From an uncultured Caproiciproducens sp. (GTDB taxonomy: Bacteria > Bacillota > Clostridia > Oscillospirales > Acutalibacteraceae), in contig NZ_OY761810.1 in assembly GCF_963664915.1 (NCBI RefSeq), forward strand, positions 2,370,661 through 2,434,660: a stretch of 64,000 bases of DNA, read 5' to 3'. Positions 32,403 through 44,586 of this stretch are shown one piece after another. The number at the start of each line of letters is the position of its first letter. Positions within the stretch are counted from its first letter, which is position 1. The translations under genes and the position numbers were made by a program. The notes under the pieces were generated by a model that was not told the origin of the DNA, did no database searches, and worked only from the letters and a program-made list of their open reading frames with translations.

Positions 32403-34169
32403 ATGCCATTGCCCGAAGCTTTTATGCAGGAATTAAAAGCGCGCAGTGAATTATCCGAAGTCGTCGCTTCTTATGTTAATCTGAGGCACAGCGGCAGAAA
32501 TCTGGTTGGACTTTGTCCTTTTCACAATGAAAAGACGCCTTCCTTCAACGTATATCCTGAAAATGGTTCGTTTTACTGTTTTGGCTGCGGTGCCGGCGGT
32601 GACGTTATTACGTTTATCCGCCGTATTGAAAATTTGGATTACATGGAGGCGGTACGCTTTCTTGCACAGCGCGCAGGGCTGCAGGTGCCGGAAAACAATG
32701 TTGACGACGGTATGGGCAGACTCAAAGCGCGCATATTGGAAATCAACCGTGAAACCGCCCGCTTTTATTATTCGGTATTAAATTCAGAACAGGGTGCGGC
32801 AGGCATGGACTATCTGAACCGCCGCGCATTAACTCAACAAACCATTCGTCATTTCGGGTTGGGTTATGCACCGGCTTCCCGATCTTCGCTGGTCGGATAT
32901 CTAGAAAACAAGGGCTATACGCAGAATGAAATGATTTTGGCAAATGTTGCGTTTAAGAGCCGTACCGGGGGAGCCGTGGACCGCTTTTATTCACGGGTAA
33001 TGTATCCTATCATTGATTTGAGGGGGAACGTGATTGCTTTCGGCGGCCGTGTCTTGACCGATGAAAAGCCCAAATATCTCAATACGTCGGAAACACCGGT
33101 ATTCAACAAGGGCAGTTATTTATTCGCGCTTAATTTTGCGAAAAGCAGTGGACTTGAACAATTGATTCTGTGCGAGGGTTACATGGATGTTATTTCCATG
33201 CATCAGGCGGGTTTCACCAATGCGGTTGCCACGCTCGGCACGGCTCTGACGCCGAATCAGGCCCGTTTGATGGCGCGGTATGCAAAAGAAGTCATCATTT
33301 CCTATGATGCGGATGAGGCCGGGCAAAAAGCCACGTCGCGCGCAATACCGATTCTGCGTGAAGCAGGGCTGCTCGTCAAGGTGCTTACGATAGCCGGCGG
33401 GAAGGATCCGGATGAATACATACGTGTGAACGGTCAGAATGGCCGCGTAAAGTTCAAACAGCTGATTGATGCCTGCGGAAATGACGTGGAGTACAGACTG
33501 CAAAAGATCAAGCAGGACTGTAATATTCAAAACGCACAGGGCCGGGTTGATTATCTGACGGGTGCGTCAATGGTTCTTGCCACATTGGAAAGCCGTATTG
33601 AACAGGAGGTTTATGCTGGAAAACTTGCTGAGGAAATTGGAATCGAGCGGACGGCAATCATGCAGCAGGTGGAAAAAAACCGATCAAAATTTAAAAAAAA
33701 TCAGCAGCAAAAAGAGTTTAAAGCCTTTCAGCAGCAGTCTGCGGGTGTGCGCGACAGTATAAATCCTGAAAAAGTGCAGCATCTTAGGGCTGCAAGCGCG
33801 GAAGAGGCACTGATCGCGTATATTGTTCAATACCCTGAGAACGCTATAGCAATAGAGCGGCTTTTACCTTCCGAAAAATTTACAACAACGTTTAACCGGC
33901 GTGTATATCGGACAATAATGGAAAGAATTGCTAATCAACAGGCAATAAGCCTTACAGATATAGCGGAAGAGTTTTCCGTCGAGGAAATTTCTTCCATCGC
34001 AAAATTTTTTGCAAAATTCCAAGGTGTTTCCGTTACCGCGCGGGACGCAGAGGAATATATCAGTGTTATACAGCAGGAATACGAAAAAATGAGTGTGGAA
34101 AACGTAAATTCAGCAGAACCGCAGGAAATACAGGAATACCTGCAAAAGCTGAGGTCACAGAAAAAATAG
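32403..34169 (+). CDS. dnaG: DNA primase
   Basis: 588 residues. CHC2 zinc ribbon ([24 protein letters not shown]), RNA-polymerase-like core, Toprim domain ([26 protein letters not shown]), and a C-terminal DnaB-interaction region of helices after a Gln/Lys-rich linker (KKNQQQKE). Synthesises replication primers. ATG 32403 after GAGGTGA. Followed 11 nt later by rpoD in the classic macromolecular-synthesis operon order. Confidence 0.96.
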   Translation: MPLPEAFMQELKARSELSEVVASYVNLRHSGRNLVGLCPFHNEKTPSFNVYPENGSFYCFGCGAGGDVITFIRRIENLDYMEAVRFLAQRAGLQVPENNVDDGMGRLKARILEINRETARFYYSVLNSEQGAAGMDYLNRRALTQQTIRHFGLGYAPASRSSLVGYLENKGYTQNEMILANVAFKSRTGGAVDRFYSRVMYPIIDLRGNVIAFGGRVLTDEKPKYLNTSETPVFNKGSYLFALNFAKSSGLEQLILCEGYMDVISMHQAGFTNAVATLGTALTPNQARLMARYAKEVIISYDADEAGQKATSRAIPILREAGLLVKVLTIAGGKDPDEYIRVNGQNGRVKFKQLIDACGNDVEYRLQKIKQDCNIQNAQGRVDYLTGASMVLATLESRIEQEVYAGKLAEEIGIERTAIMQQVEKNRSKFKKNQQQKEFKAFQQQSAGVRDSINPEKVQHLRAASAEEALIAYIVQYPENAIAIERLLPSEKFTTTFNRRVYRTIMERIANQQAISLTDIAEEFSVEEISSIAKFFAKFQGVSVTARDAEEYISVIQQEYEKMSVENVNSAEPQEIQEYLQKLRSQKK

Positions 34170-34180
34170 GGGGACTAAAT

Positions 34181-35275
34181 ATGGGAGCACCGGACAAGAA
34201 AACAGTGATCAGGGAATTAATTGAACAGGGGAAAAGCAAGGGACAGCTTTCAACCAAAGAAATTTTAGACGCAATCGGCGAGCTGGACTTTGAGCCGGAA
34301 CAGATTGAAAAATTTTATGATACACTGGAAGCGCAGGGTGTTGAGATTATTGAAGATTTTGCCGACGCATCGCTTGACGACATTGAATTTAGTTCACAGG
34401 CGGAGGATAATGAGGATGTTGAATCCGCTCTTAGCACGGAAGGAATCGCAATCGATGACCCTGTAAAGGTTTATCTGAAAGAAATCGGCCGTGTTCCCCT
34501 TCTTACACCGGAAGAAGAAATTGACCTTGCGATCCGTATATCCGACGGTGACGAAGCCGCAAAAAAACGTCTTTCGGAAGCAAACCTCCGTTTGGTCGTC
34601 AGCATTGCGAAACGTTATTTGGGGCGCGGCATGCAATTTCTCGACTTGATTCAGGAGGGTAATCTCGGCTTGATTAAAGCAGTTGAAAAGTTTGACTACT
34701 CCAAGGGATTTAAATTTTCAACCTATGCCACGTGGTGGATTCGTCAGGCGATTACCCGTGCGATTGCAGACCAGGCAAGGACAATCAGAATACCGGTTCA
34801 TATGGTGGAAACGATTAATAAAGTGAAGAAGGTTTCCAGTCAGCTTTTGCATACCAACGGCCATGAGCCGACCGCCGATGAAATTTCAGCGGAGCTGGAC
34901 ATGCCCGTTGATAAAGTACGTGAAATTATGCGTGTTGCGCAGGAGCCTGTTTCTCTTGAAACGCCGATCGGCGAGGAAGAAGACAGTCATCTTGGCGACT
35001 TTATTCCGGATGACGACGCGCCGGCGCCGGCGGATGCGGCTTCCCACACACTCTTAAAGGAGCAGCTCGCCGATGTACTCGACACGCTGACCCCCCGGGA
35101 GGAAAAGGTGCTTCGTCTGCGTTTCGGCCTTGAAGACGGCCGCTCACGCACTTTGGAAGAAGTTGGAAAAGAATTTAATGTTACCAGAGAGCGTATCAGA
35201 CAAATTGAGGCAAAGGCATTGCGCAAACTGCGCCATCCAAGCCGCAGCAAAAAGCTGAAAGACTTCCTGGATTAG
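34181..35275 (+). CDS. rpoD: RNA polymerase primary sigma factor
   Basis: 364 residues. Region 1.1 at the N-terminus, region 1.2 ([22 protein letters not shown]), region 2 ([57 protein letters not shown], shown here as the family landmark and read in pieces), region 3 and region 4 ([28 protein letters not shown]). The recognised promoters in this window fit a SigA of this type (TTGACA-17-TATAAT). Operon with dnaG and the Rrf2 gene. Confidence 0.96.
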   Translation: MGAPDKKTVIRELIEQGKSKGQLSTKEILDAIGELDFEPEQIEKFYDTLEAQGVEIIEDFADASLDDIEFSSQAEDNEDVESALSTEGIAIDDPVKVYLKEIGRVPLLTPEEEIDLAIRISDGDEAAKKRLSEANLRLVVSIAKRYLGRGMQFLDLIQEGNLGLIKAVEKFDYSKGFKFSTYATWWIRQAITRAIADQARTIRIPVHMVETINKVKKVSSQLLHTNGHEPTADEISAELDMPVDKVREIMRVAQEPVSLETPIGEEEDSHLGDFIPDDDAPAPADAASHTLLKEQLADVLDTLTPREEKVLRLRFGLEDGRSRTLEEVGKEFNVTRERIRQIEAKALRKLRHPSRSKKLKDFLD

Positions 35276-35287
35276 GGGATGACTTAA

Positions 35288-35710
35288 ATGGTCATGACAC
35301 TTGAAGCCGACTATGCAGTCAGAATTGTTGAGATGCTGGCAGTTTCAAACAAAAAAATTGATGCAAAGTCTATTTCCGATCAGGCCCATGTACCGTTGCG
35401 GTTTGCACTCAAAATTCTGCGGAAACTGGTGGCGGACGGTCTGATTGTATCATACAAAGGTGCGCACGGAGGATATATGCTTGCACGTGAACCCGGCAGG
35501 ATAACGCTGCGGGAAGTAATTGAATCGGTTGAAGGCCCATACATGATCAGCCGCTGCCAGCAGGATGAATATTCCTGCACACACACCACCCGCTGCCGCT
35601 TCCATCAGATTTATGATGAGATTTCTTCCGTCGTGCGGACAAAACTGGAATCTTATACTTTTGATTCTCTTAGCGGTGCCGACGCAACAGAAAAGAAAGA
35701 GCAAAAATGA
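35288..35710 (+). CDS. Rrf2-family transcriptional regulator
   Basis: 140 residues. Winged helix (LEADYAVRIVEMLAV, VPLRFALKILRKLVADGLI, GAHGGYMLAREP) and three conserved cysteines C90, C97 and C103 matching the [2Fe-2S] ligands of IscR/NsrR-type sensors. Likely a redox or Fe-S sensing repressor. It sits 13 nt after rpoD, so it appears to ride in the dnaG-rpoD operon, with no iscS/iscU genes next to it. Targets cannot be inferred. Confidence 0.9.
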   Translation: MVMTLEADYAVRIVEMLAVSNKKIDAKSISDQAHVPLRFALKILRKLVADGLIVSYKGAHGGYMLAREPGRITLREVIESVEGPYMISRCQQDEYSCTHTTRCRFHQIYDEISSVVRTKLESYTFDSLSGADATEKKEQK

Positions 35711-35715
35711 ACATA

Positions 35716-35750
35716 AAAAAATCCGATGGCTGTTTAACCGTCGGATTTTT
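35716..35750 (+). terminator. intrinsic terminator after the dnaG-rpoD-rrf2 operon
   Basis: ATCCGATGG / CCGTCGGAT stem (35721-35729 with 35738-35746, one G-T wobble), A run before and T run after; isolates rpoB transcription from the upstream operon. Confidence 0.85.
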
Positions 35751-35781
35751 ACAATTTAAATTAATATTAGTAAAATATTGC

Positions 35782-35810
35782 TTGACAAACACAATATATT
35801 GTAATAAAAT
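35782..35810 (+). promoter_or_regulatory. strong sigma-A promoter of rpoB
   Basis: TTGACA (35782-35787), exactly 17-nt spacer, TAAAAT (35805-35810). The leader to the rpoB start at 35991 is about 175 nt and has no obvious riboswitch. Confidence 0.8.
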
Positions 35811-35990
35811 AATATACTGCATCATCATGGAAACATATACGCATGTCTATCTTGATATATAATATCACAACAATTTCAAAAAGGCAAGAGTATATCATAA
35901 AAAGCTTCTAAAAGCCATGATGCATGCTACTTATTTTTGTGCTTAATTTATGCCGAAGATGGTAAATATATGAATGGAGTGATTGAGCCA

Positions 35991-38900
35991 ATGGTGAATG
36001 TCAAACCGGTGCAAGTAGGCAAAAATGTTCGCATGAGCTTCGCACGTATTGATGAAGTTTTGGACATGCCAAACCTAATTGAGGTACAAAAGAATTCCTA
36101 TAAATGGTTTCTTAATGAAGGCCTTAAAGAGGTTTTCAAGGATGTTTCCGGAATTACTGACTATACCGGCAACCTTGTGCTGGACTTTGTAAATTACAAA
36201 CTGGACGACGATAAACCGAATTATAGCGTGGAAGAGTGCAAGGAGCGCGATGCTACTTATGCGGCTGCTCTAAGAGTCACTGCCCGCCTGCTCAACAAAG
36301 AAAGCGGCGAAATAAAAGAATCCGAAGTTTTTATGGGTGATTTTCCGCTCATGACAGACAGCGGCACTTTTGTTATCAACGGCGCAGAACGCGTTATTGT
36401 TTCTCAATTGGTCCGTTCACCTGGCGTTTACTATAAGATGGAATATGACAAGACTGGAAAGGAACTTTTCAGTTCAACCGTCATTCCGAACCGTGGCGCA
36501 TGGCTTGAATATGAAAATGACGCCAATGATATTTTCTATGTTCGTATTGATAAAAACAGAAAAATTCCAGTGACTGTGTTTGTTCGCGCCCTTGGTCTGG
36601 GAACCGATGAAGAGATCCGCGAGTACTTCGGCGACGACGACAGGATGAATGCTACCATTGAAAAAGATCCGTGTAAAAACACCGAGGAAGCTCTTTTCGA
36701 AGTATACAGAAAATTAAGGCCGAGCGAACCGCCGACGATTGAGAGTGCCCAGTCACATATCAACGGGTTGTTTTTTGATGCCCGCCGGTACGACCTTTCC
36801 CGTGTCGGCCGCTACAAGTATAATAAGAAGCTGAATCTTACCGGCCGTATTACAGGTCAAAAACTTTCACGTCCTATCATCAATCCGCTCACAGGGGAAC
36901 TGATGGCCGAAGCGGGTGAGATTATTTCCCACGACAAAGCACGGATTATCGATAATGCAGGTGTGTCTATTGCATTTATAAATGTGAACGAGCGTGAGGT
37001 AAAGGTCATTTCCAACGGAATGGTCGACATTAACGGCTTTGTCGGGTTTGATGCAAAAACCGAGTGCAATGTCAATGAAAGAGTGCGCTTTAGTGTTTTA
37101 GCTGAAATCCTTGATTCGTGTTCTTCGGACGAGGAATTAAAGGAAACCATAAAAACCAGAGTGGACGAATTGATTCCAAAACACATTATTATTGATGATA
37201 TTTTTTCATCAATCAATTATCTGAACTGTCTGGCAATGGGTCTTGGCAATCTTGATGATATCGACCATCTTGGCAACCGCCGTATCCGTTCTGTCGGCGA
37301 ACTGCTGCAAAATCAGTTCAGAATTGGTTTTTCCCGTTTGGAGCGCGTTATACGTGAAAGAATGACATTACAGGCACAGGATCTTGAAGTCCTGACACCT
37401 CATTCCTTAATTAACATTCGTCCTGTTGTGGCGGCGATCAAGGAATTCTTCGGTTCCTCCCCGCTGTCGCAGTTCATGGATCAGACAAATCCGCTCGCAG
37501 AGCTGACGCATAAGCGCCGCCTTTCTGCTCTGGGCCCCGGTGGTTTGTCAAGAGACAGAGCGGGATTTGAGGTTCGAGACGTTCATTACAGCCACTACGG
37601 CCGCATGTGCCCTATTGAAACACCGGAAGGCCCTAACATCGGATTGATCTCTTATTTAGCTACCTTTGCCAAAATTAATGAATACGGCTTTATTGAAGCA
37701 CCCTTCCGCCGTGTGGATAAAAAAACCGGCTTTGTTACCTCTGATGTTATTTATATGACAGCCGATATTGAAGATGACTATATTGTCGCGCAGGCGAATG
37801 AGCCTCTCGACGAACAGGGACGTTTTCAGCATCTTAAGGTCAACGCCCGCTATCGTGATGAGTTCCTTGAAACCGAGCGTGAAAAGGCCGACTATATGGA
37901 CGTTTCGCCAAGGATGGTTGTTTCCGTTGCAACTGCAATGATTCCCTTTCTTGAGAACGATGATGCGAACCGTGCCTTGATGGGTTCAAACATGCAGCGC
38001 CAGGCTGTTCCGCTTTTAAGTACGGAATCTCCGATTATTGGAACAGGAATGGAGTATAAGGCCGGTGTTGACTCCGGCGTCTGTGTCATTGCCAGACACT
38101 CCGGTGTTGTCCGCAACGTAAGTGCGGACGAAATCAGGGTAACCTGTGACAACGGCGATGTTGATGTTTATCATGTTACTAAGTTTATGCGTTCCAATCA
38201 GGGAACATGTATTAATCAGGTTCCTGTTGTTGATGTAAATCAAAGAGTTGAGGCCGGCTCTGTTATTGCCGATGGCCCCGCGACCAAAGACGGAGAAATC
38301 AGTCTGGGGAAAAATGCTTTAATCGGTTTTATGACATGGGAAGGCTACAACTACGAAGATGCTGTTCTGATCAGTGAAAAGATTGTCCGCGACGATGTTT
38401 ATACATCCATTCATATTGAAGAATATGAGGTCGAATCAAGAGATACAAAACTCGGGCCGGAGGAAATCACAAGGGATATTCCAAACGTCAATGAAGACCT
38501 GCTCCATGACCTTGATGAGGGAGGAATTATCCGCATTGGCGCAGAAGTGCGTTCAGGCGATATTCTTGTCGGCAAGGTCACACCGAAAGGGGAAACGGAG
38601 CTGACTGCCGAGGAGCGTCTGCTGCGCGCCATTTTCGGTGAAAAAGCAAGAGAAGTCAGGGACACTTCACTGCGGGTTCCGCATGGTGAATCCGGTATTG
38701 TGGTTGACGTGAAGGTTTTTACCCGCGAAAACAGCCATGACGAGCTAAGTCCGGGCGTGAACAAGGTTGTCCGCTGTTATATTGCCCAGAAGCGTAAGAT
38801 TTCCGTCGGCGACAAAATGGCCGGCCGCCATGGCAATAAGGGTGTTGTTTCCCGTATTCTTCCGGTTGAAGATATGCCTTTCCTGCCGGATGGCACCCCG

Positions 38901-39740
38901 CTTGATATTGTTTTGAATCCGTTGGGCGTTCCTTCCCGTATGAATATCGGTCAGGTGCTTGAGGTTCATCTGGGTTATGCCGCAAAGGCGCTTGGGTGGA
39001 AAATCATGACCCCTGTATTCGATGGAGCGCATGAAGACGACATTGTTGAATGCTTTAAGAAAGCCGGCCTCAGCGAGGACGGTAAGACCATTTTAAAGGA
39101 CGGCCGTACCGGTGAATTCTTTGACAGCCCGGTTACTGTGGGCATTATGTACTACCTTAAGCTGCATCATCTGGTTGATGATAAAATCCATGCACGTTCT
39201 ACCGGTCCTTACTCCCTTGTTACACAGCAGCCTCTGGGCGGTAAAGCGCAGTTCGGCGGTCAGCGTTTCGGTGAGATGGAAGTTTGGGCTTTGGAAGCTT
39301 ACGGTGCGGCTTATACTCTACAGGAAATCCTTACGGTCAAGTCCGACGATGTCGTTGGCCGTGTAAAAACTTACGAAGCGATCGTTAAGGGCCAGAATAT
39401 TCCAAAGCCGGGCGTCCCGGAGTCGTTTAAGGTTCTTATCAAAGAACTGCAGTCCCTTGGCCTTGATGTTAAAGTTTTGAATAAAAACAATGAAGAAATT
39501 GATTTGAAACAGAACTTTGACGACGATGATGATATCGGCTTCAATCCTTCGGACGAAAATTTTGACGAGCCAAGCGTCGCGGATGATCTTGAAGGCTATT
39601 CTGTCGAAGATTCTGATGACGACGACAGCCTGTTTGACGACGCGGATGACTTTGTTGAAGAAGAAACCAGCGATGACGAAGACGAATTTGATAAGGACGA
39701 ACCCTTCGACCTTAATTCTGACGGCAGCGTCGAAATATAA
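35991..39740 (+). CDS. rpoB: DNA-directed RNA polymerase subunit beta
   Basis: 1249 residues. Landmarks: [11 protein letters not shown], the rifampicin region [53 protein letters not shown] and [15 protein letters not shown]. The C-terminus after about 1170 is an unusual Asp/Glu-rich tail of roughly 70 residues ([34 protein letters not shown]), of the kind seen in some clostridia. ATG 35991 with GGAGTGA 8 nt upstream; an upstream in-frame ATG at 35970 lacks one. No rplJ/rplL upstream. Confidence 0.97.
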   Translation: MVNVKPVQVGKNVRMSFARIDEVLDMPNLIEVQKNSYKWFLNEGLKEVFKDVSGITDYTGNLVLDFVNYKLDDDKPNYSVEECKERDATYAAALRVTARLLNKESGEIKESEVFMGDFPLMTDSGTFVINGAERVIVSQLVRSPGVYYKMEYDKTGKELFSSTVIPNRGAWLEYENDANDIFYVRIDKNRKIPVTVFVRALGLGTDEEIREYFGDDDRMNATIEKDPCKNTEEALFEVYRKLRPSEPPTIESAQSHINGLFFDARRYDLSRVGRYKYNKKLNLTGRITGQKLSRPIINPLTGELMAEAGEIISHDKARIIDNAGVSIAFINVNEREVKVISNGMVDINGFVGFDAKTECNVNERVRFSVLAEILDSCSSDEELKETIKTRVDELIPKHIIIDDIFSSINYLNCLAMGLGNLDDIDHLGNRRIRSVGELLQNQFRIGFSRLERVIRERMTLQAQDLEVLTPHSLINIRPVVAAIKEFFGSSPLSQFMDQTNPLAELTHKRRLSALGPGGLSRDRAGFEVRDVHYSHYGRMCPIETPEGPNIGLISYLATFAKINEYGFIEAPFRRVDKKTGFVTSDVIYMTADIEDDYIVAQANEPLDEQGRFQHLKVNARYRDEFLETEREKADYMDVSPRMVVSVATAMIPFLENDDANRALMGSNMQRQAVPLLSTESPIIGTGMEYKAGVDSGVCVIARHSGVVRNVSADEIRVTCDNGDVDVYHVTKFMRSNQGTCINQVPVVDVNQRVEAGSVIADGPATKDGEISLGKNALIGFMTWEGYNYEDAVLISEKIVRDDVYTSIHIEEYEVESRDTKLGPEEITRDIPNVNEDLLHDLDEGGIIRIGAEVRSGDILVGKVTPKGETELTAEERLLRAIFGEKAREVRDTSLRVPHGESGIVVDVKVFTRENSHDELSPGVNKVVRCYIAQKRKISVGDKMAGRHGNKGVVSRILPVEDMPFLPDGTPLDIVLNPLGVPSRMNIGQVLEVHLGYAAKALGWKIMTPVFDGAHEDDIVECFKKAGLSEDGKTILKDGRTGEFFDSPVTVGIMYYLKLHHLVDDKIHARSTGPYSLVTQQPLGGKAQFGGQRFGEMEVWALEAYGAAYTLQEILTVKSDDVVGRVKTYEAIVKGQNIPKPGVPESFKVLIKELQSLGLDVKVLNKNNEEIDLKQNFDDDDDIGFNPSDENFDEPSVADDLEGYSVEDSDDDDSLFDDADDFVEEETSDDEDEFDKDEPFDLNSDGSVEI

Positions 39741-39757
39741 TAGAATGGGGTTGCAAT

Positions 39758-42700
39758 ATGGAATTTAATGTTTTTGAATCAATCAAGATCGGACTTGCTT
39801 CACCGGAGAAAATTAGAGAATGGTCCCATGGAGAAGTAAAGAAGCCGGAAACGATAAATTATCGTACCCTTAAGCCCGAGCGCGATGGTCTTTTCTGTGA
39901 ACGCATTTTTGGACCCCAAAAGGACTGGGAATGTCATTGCGGAAAGTATAAGAGAATTCGCTACAAGGGCAAGATTTGTGAACGCTGCGGCGTTGAAGTG
40001 ACAAGAGCGAAGGTTCGCCGCGAGCGTATGGGCCATATTGAGCTCGCCGCTCCCGTATCTCATATTTGGTATTTTAAAGGGATTCCGTCCCGAATGGGTC
40101 TGATCCTTGATATTTCTCCCCGTATGCTCGAAAAAGTTCTGTACTTTGCGCTGTATATTGTAACAGATCCCGGAAACGTGCGTGAACTTCAGAAAAAACA
40201 GCTTCTTAACGAAAAAGAATACCGGGATATGCGCGAAAAGTATGAAGATGACTTTGAAGCCAGCATGGGTGCCGAAGCCATTAAAAAGCTTTTAACGGAA
40301 ATTGACCTTGACGTTGATTCCGAGGAGCTGAAAAGCGAGCTTGTGACCGCTTCCGGCCAAAAACGTGTTCGTATTTTAAAGCGCCTTGAAGTGATTGAGG
40401 CTTTTCGCCTTTCCGGCAACCGTCCGGAATGGATGATTCTGGATGTTGTTCCGGTTATTCCGCCGGATATCCGTCCAATGGTACAGCTCGACGGCGGTCG
40501 TTTTGCGACTTCCGATTTAAATGACCTCTACCGCCGTGTGATCAACCGAAACAACAGACTGAAAAGGCTTTTGGAGCTTGGCGCTCCGGATATTATCGTC
40601 CGCAATGAAAAACGCATGCTTCAGGAAGCTGTTGATGCGTTGATTGACAACGGACGCCGCGGCAGGCCGGTTACTGGACCGAACAACAGACCGTTAAAAT
40701 CGCTTTCCGATATGCTAAAGGGCAAACAGGGACGTTTCCGCCAGAATCTTCTGGGCAAGCGTGTCGACTACTCCGGCCGTTCGGTTATCGTTGTAGGCCC
40801 TGAGCTGAAAATGTATCAGTGTGGACTGCCAAAGGAAATGGCTCTTGAGTTGTTTAAACCGTTTGTTATGAAGCGTCTTGTTGAAACCGGTGCCGCCGGA
40901 AATATCAAGGCTGCCAGAAAAGCGGTTGAGCGTGCAAAGCCGGAAGTTTGGGACGCACTTGAAATCGTAATCAAAAACCATCCGGTTCTATTGAACCGTG
41001 CACCTACGCTTCACAGACTCGGCATTCAGGCTTTTGAGCCGGTACTCGTTGAGGGCCGTGCGTTAAAGCTGCATCCGCTGGCCTGTACGGCTTACAATGC
41101 GGACTTTGACGGCGATCAGATGGCTGTTCATGTTCCGCTGTCCGCAGAGGCGCAGGCTGAAGCCCGTTTCCTGATGCTGGCTGCCGGAAATCTGTTGAAA
41201 CCGTCGGATGGACGTCCTGTTACCGTCCCGACACAGGACATGGTTCTGGGCTCCTATTATCTCACACTGGATAAACCCGGCGAACCCGGAGAAGGAAAAG
41301 TTTTCAGAGATTATAATGAAGCCATTATGGCTTATGATTCTAAAATTTTGGGTCTCCATGCAAAAATCAAGGTTCGCAGAACACTTGAAATCAATGGGGA
41401 ACAGGTTTCCCGGCTTGTTGATACAACAGTTGGGCGCATGATTTTCAACCAGCCGATTCCACAGGATTTAGGCTATGTTGACCGCTCAAATCCAGATAAC
41501 CTGTTTAAGTATGAAATTGATTTTCTGGTAGGCAAAAAGCAGCTCGGTGTCATTATCGACAAGTGCATTAAAACACACGGCACCGCCGAAACCGCGGACG
41601 TTCTGGACAGTATTAAATCGCAGGGCTACAAATACTCTACTTTGAGCGCGATTACGGTCGCCGTTTGCGATGCGACCATTCCCCCCGAGAAGAAACAGAT
41701 TATCGATGCTGCTGAAGGGCAGATCGATGTTGTTGACAGTCAGTTTAAGAATGGTTTGCTCTCCGATGGTGAGCGTTATAATGCGGTTTTGAAAACTTGG
41801 GCAAAAGCAACGGAAGATGTTTCTGTTGCGCTGCAAAAGAATCTGGACCGTTATAATCCGATCTTCATGATGGCGGATTCCGGCGCCCGTGGTTCTATGA
41901 GCCAGATTCGTCAGCTGGCCGGTATGCGTGGCCTGATCGCCAACACATCCGGTAAAACAATCGAAATTCCGATCAGGGCCAATTATCGTGAAGGCCTGAA
42001 TATTTTGGAATATTTTATTTCTTCCCGTGGCGCCAGAAAAGGTCTTGCAGATACCGCTCTTAGGACAGCTGACTCAGGTTACCTGACCCGCCGTCTGGTC
42101 GACGTTTCGCAGGAGGTTATTATTCGTGAGGATGACTGCGGCGCAACCGACGGCCTTGAAGTGTATGATATCAGAGAAGGCAAGGAAGCAATTGAACCTT
42201 TGCACGAACGTCTTCTCGGCAGATATCTTGTCGAAGATTTTGTTGATGAAAAGACCGGCGAGGTTCTTATTTCCAAGGATAAACTGATGACCGACCAGGA
42301 TGCGGATCTGATTGTGGCGCACAATGTGGGACATATCAAGATTCGTTCCGTATTGAACTGTTGCGCAAAGCACGGCGTCTGCAAGAAATGCTATGGTGCA
42401 AACCTTGCAAACGGGCAGACGGTTGCGGTCGGCGAGGCAGTCGGTATTATCGCGGCACAGTCAATCGGCGAGCCTGGCACACAGCTGACCATGAGAACCT
42501 TCCATACCGGCGGTGTAGCCAGTTCGGAGGATATTACACAGGGTCTGCCGCGTGTTGAGGAGCTTTTTGAAGGCCGTAAGCCGAAGCATCTTGCCATTAT
42601 CAGTGAGATTACAGGTACGGTTTCTTTCGAAGAAATCAAGAAGAACCGCCATGTTGTTGTAACGAATTCCGAAACCGGCGACGCCAAGTCCTATCTGATT

Positions 42701-43300
42701 CCGTACGGTTCCCGTGTTATTGTTTCCGATGGCCAGCAGGTCAAGGCCGGTACAAGGGTGACGGAAGGTTCTGTAAATCCGCATGATGTTCTTGCAATCA
42801 CCGGAACACACGCCGTTCAGGATTACCTTATTGAGGAAGTTCAGCGTGTTTACCGTATGCAGGGCGTTGATATCAACGATAAGCATATCGAAGTAATCGT
42901 TCGTCAGATGATGAAGAAAGTAAGAGTGGAAGATTCCGGCGATACCACCCTTTTGGCGAACTCCCTTGTTGAAAAAATTGAGCTGGAAACTGAGAATCAG
43001 ATCGTTCGTGACCGTATAAAGGCCGGCGAAGCAGATCTGAAAGAAGCGACCGCTTCACCGGTTCTGCTCGGTATTACAAAGGCTTCACTAGCTACCGATT
43101 CCTTCCTGTCCGCTGCTTCCTTCCAGGAAACAACCCGCGTATTGACCGATGCCGCAATTAAGGGCAAGATCGACCCGCTGCTCGGACTGAAAGAGAATGT
43201 TATTATCGGCAAACTGATTCCTGCCGGAACAGGCATGAAATGCTACAGTGATGTGGAAATCAGGCCCGCAAATCAAGACTTGACAAATGATGCGGTATAG
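39758..43300 (+). CDS. rpoC: DNA-directed RNA polymerase subunit beta'
   Basis: 1180 residues. Zinc site 1 [20 protein letters not shown] at about residue 60, catalytic [12 protein letters not shown] near 450, bridge/trigger region, and zinc site 2 [13 protein letters not shown] near 870. Ends DLTNDAV. ATG 39758 follows GGGGTTG, 17 nt after rpoB. Confidence 0.97.
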   Translation: MEFNVFESIKIGLASPEKIREWSHGEVKKPETINYRTLKPERDGLFCERIFGPQKDWECHCGKYKRIRYKGKICERCGVEVTRAKVRRERMGHIELAAPVSHIWYFKGIPSRMGLILDISPRMLEKVLYFALYIVTDPGNVRELQKKQLLNEKEYRDMREKYEDDFEASMGAEAIKKLLTEIDLDVDSEELKSELVTASGQKRVRILKRLEVIEAFRLSGNRPEWMILDVVPVIPPDIRPMVQLDGGRFATSDLNDLYRRVINRNNRLKRLLELGAPDIIVRNEKRMLQEAVDALIDNGRRGRPVTGPNNRPLKSLSDMLKGKQGRFRQNLLGKRVDYSGRSVIVVGPELKMYQCGLPKEMALELFKPFVMKRLVETGAAGNIKAARKAVERAKPEVWDALEIVIKNHPVLLNRAPTLHRLGIQAFEPVLVEGRALKLHPLACTAYNADFDGDQMAVHVPLSAEAQAEARFLMLAAGNLLKPSDGRPVTVPTQDMVLGSYYLTLDKPGEPGEGKVFRDYNEAIMAYDSKILGLHAKIKVRRTLEINGEQVSRLVDTTVGRMIFNQPIPQDLGYVDRSNPDNLFKYEIDFLVGKKQLGVIIDKCIKTHGTAETADVLDSIKSQGYKYSTLSAITVAVCDATIPPEKKQIIDAAEGQIDVVDSQFKNGLLSDGERYNAVLKTWAKATEDVSVALQKNLDRYNPIFMMADSGARGSMSQIRQLAGMRGLIANTSGKTIEIPIRANYREGLNILEYFISSRGARKGLADTALRTADSGYLTRRLVDVSQEVIIREDDCGATDGLEVYDIREGKEAIEPLHERLLGRYLVEDFVDEKTGEVLISKDKLMTDQDADLIVAHNVGHIKIRSVLNCCAKHGVCKKCYGANLANGQTVAVGEAVGIIAAQSIGEPGTQLTMRTFHTGGVASSEDITQGLPRVEELFEGRKPKHLAIISEITGTVSFEEIKKNRHVVVTNSETGDAKSYLIPYGSRVIVSDGQQVKAGTRVTEGSVNPHDVLAITGTHAVQDYLIEEVQRVYRMQGVDINDKHIEVIVRQMMKKVRVEDSGDTTLLANSLVEKIELETENQIVRDRIKAGEADLKEATASPVLLGITKASLATDSFLSAASFQETTRVLTDAAIKGKIDPLLGLKENVIIGKLIPAGTGMKCYSDVEIRPANQDLTNDAV

Positions 43301-43339
43301 CGCTATAATAACAAATTGTGATGGTTTGCTAACTTAATG

Positions 43340-43380
43340 CTTAATTCCTATTCTAAGGCATGCTTTAGGATAGGATTAAG
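43340..43380 (+). terminator. hairpin between rpoC and rpsL
   Basis: A long imperfect stem (43340-43356 with 43364-43380, arms beginning CTTAATTCC) with loop GGCATGC and TTGTTT after. Probably a partial terminator or RNA processing site that separates rpoBC from the str operon. Confidence 0.6.
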
Positions 43381-43459
43381 TTGTTTAAAGATTATTATGC
43401 TGTTATTGCGGATATAATATATTCGCTTGACATATAAAATTTATGTGAGGAGGTGTCTT

Positions 43460-43897
43460 ATGCCAACATTTAACCAGTTAGTCCATACGGGCAGAGAAGT
43501 TGCTGTGACAAAGGCGAAAGCCCCTGCGCTTTTAAAGGGATGGAATTCAAAGAAACGTGTTTCTATTGATCAGGATTCCCCGCAAAAACGTGGTGTCTGC
43601 ACAACTGTAAAGACTGCTACACCGAAAAAACCGAACTCGGCACTTAGAAAAATTGCCAGAGTAAGGCTTTCAAACGGTATTGAAGTCAGTGCCTATATCC
43701 CCGGGGTCGGTCATAATCTTCAGGAACACAGCGTCGTGATGATTCGTGGCGGCCGTGTAAAGGATCTGCCTGGTGTGCGTTACCATATTATTCGTGGTAC
43801 CCTTGATGCTCAAGGTGTCGCACAGCGTATGCAGGCCCGTTCAAAGTATGGCGCGAAGCGTCCGAAAGCTGGCGCGGCGAAAGCTGCAAAAAAGTAA
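43460..43897 (+). CDS. rpsL: 30S ribosomal protein S12
   Basis: 145 residues. Starts [24 protein letters not shown] (the streptomycin-region Lys), [24 protein letters not shown] and [14 protein letters not shown] are intact; Ala/Lys-rich tail. ATG 43460 is supported by AGGAGGTG. First gene of the rpsL-rpsG-fusA-tuf str operon. Confidence 0.97.
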   Translation: MPTFNQLVHTGREVAVTKAKAPALLKGWNSKKRVSIDQDSPQKRGVCTTVKTATPKKPNSALRKIARVRLSNGIEVSAYIPGVGHNLQEHSVVMIRGGRVKDLPGVRYHIIRGTLDAQGVAQRMQARSKYGAKRPKAGAAKAAKK

Positions 43898-44044
43898 GGT
43901 AATTTAAATTGACAGAAACCTAACGGCTGCATGTTTTTAACATAATGCGGCGGCGTTTTTAATATAGAACGCCTCTGTGTTGGCCACGGGAGTTTGTCGC
44001 TTTCGAGTACCTATGATATCATTTATGTGAAGGAGGGAAGTAAA

Positions 44045-44515
44045 GTGCCAAGAAGAGGTAATATTGCAAAACGTGATGTTTTGCCAGATCCACTGTATAA
44101 TTCGAAACTTGTAACTCGCCTTGTTAATAATATTATGATCGACGGTAAAAAGGGTGTAGCCCAGAAAATCGTTTATGGCGCATTTGATATTATCAGCGAG
44201 AAAACAGGAAAAGAACCTTTGGAGGTTTTTGAGGCTGCCATGGAAAATGTCATGCCGGCTCTCGAAGTTAAGGCTCGCCGTGTAGGCGGTGCAACTTATC
44301 AGGTTCCTATGGAGGTTCGCCCTGAAAGAAGACAAACATTAGGCTTACGTTGGATGACCAACTATTCAAGACTTAGATCTGAGAAGACGATGAGAGAGAG
44401 ACTTGCCGGTGAAATTCTTGATGCTGTAAATGGTGCTGGCGGCGCTGCCAAGAAGCGTGACGATACGCATAAGATGGCAGAGGCCAATAAGGCATTTGCT
44501 CATTACAGATGGTAA
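44045..44515 (+). CDS. rpsG: 30S ribosomal protein S7
   Basis: 156 residues. [26 protein letters not shown] start and [13 protein letters not shown] with the RNA-binding arm; ends FAHYRW. GTG start at 44045, 7 nt after AGGAGGG; longer upstream frames have no ribosome binding site. 147 nt separate it from rpsL, longer than usual in this operon. Confidence 0.96.
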   Translation: MPRRGNIAKRDVLPDPLYNSKLVTRLVNNIMIDGKKGVAQKIVYGAFDIISEKTGKEPLEVFEAAMENVMPALEVKARRVGGATYQVPMEVRPERRQTLGLRWMTNYSRLRSEKTMRERLAGEILDAVNGAGGAAKKRDDTHKMAEANKAFAHYRW

Positions 44516-44586
44516 TCCAGCTACTGTTGGCTTGTTACCTGAAATAGTGTACAAATCCCAACATCTCAGACTTTAAGGAGGAAACT

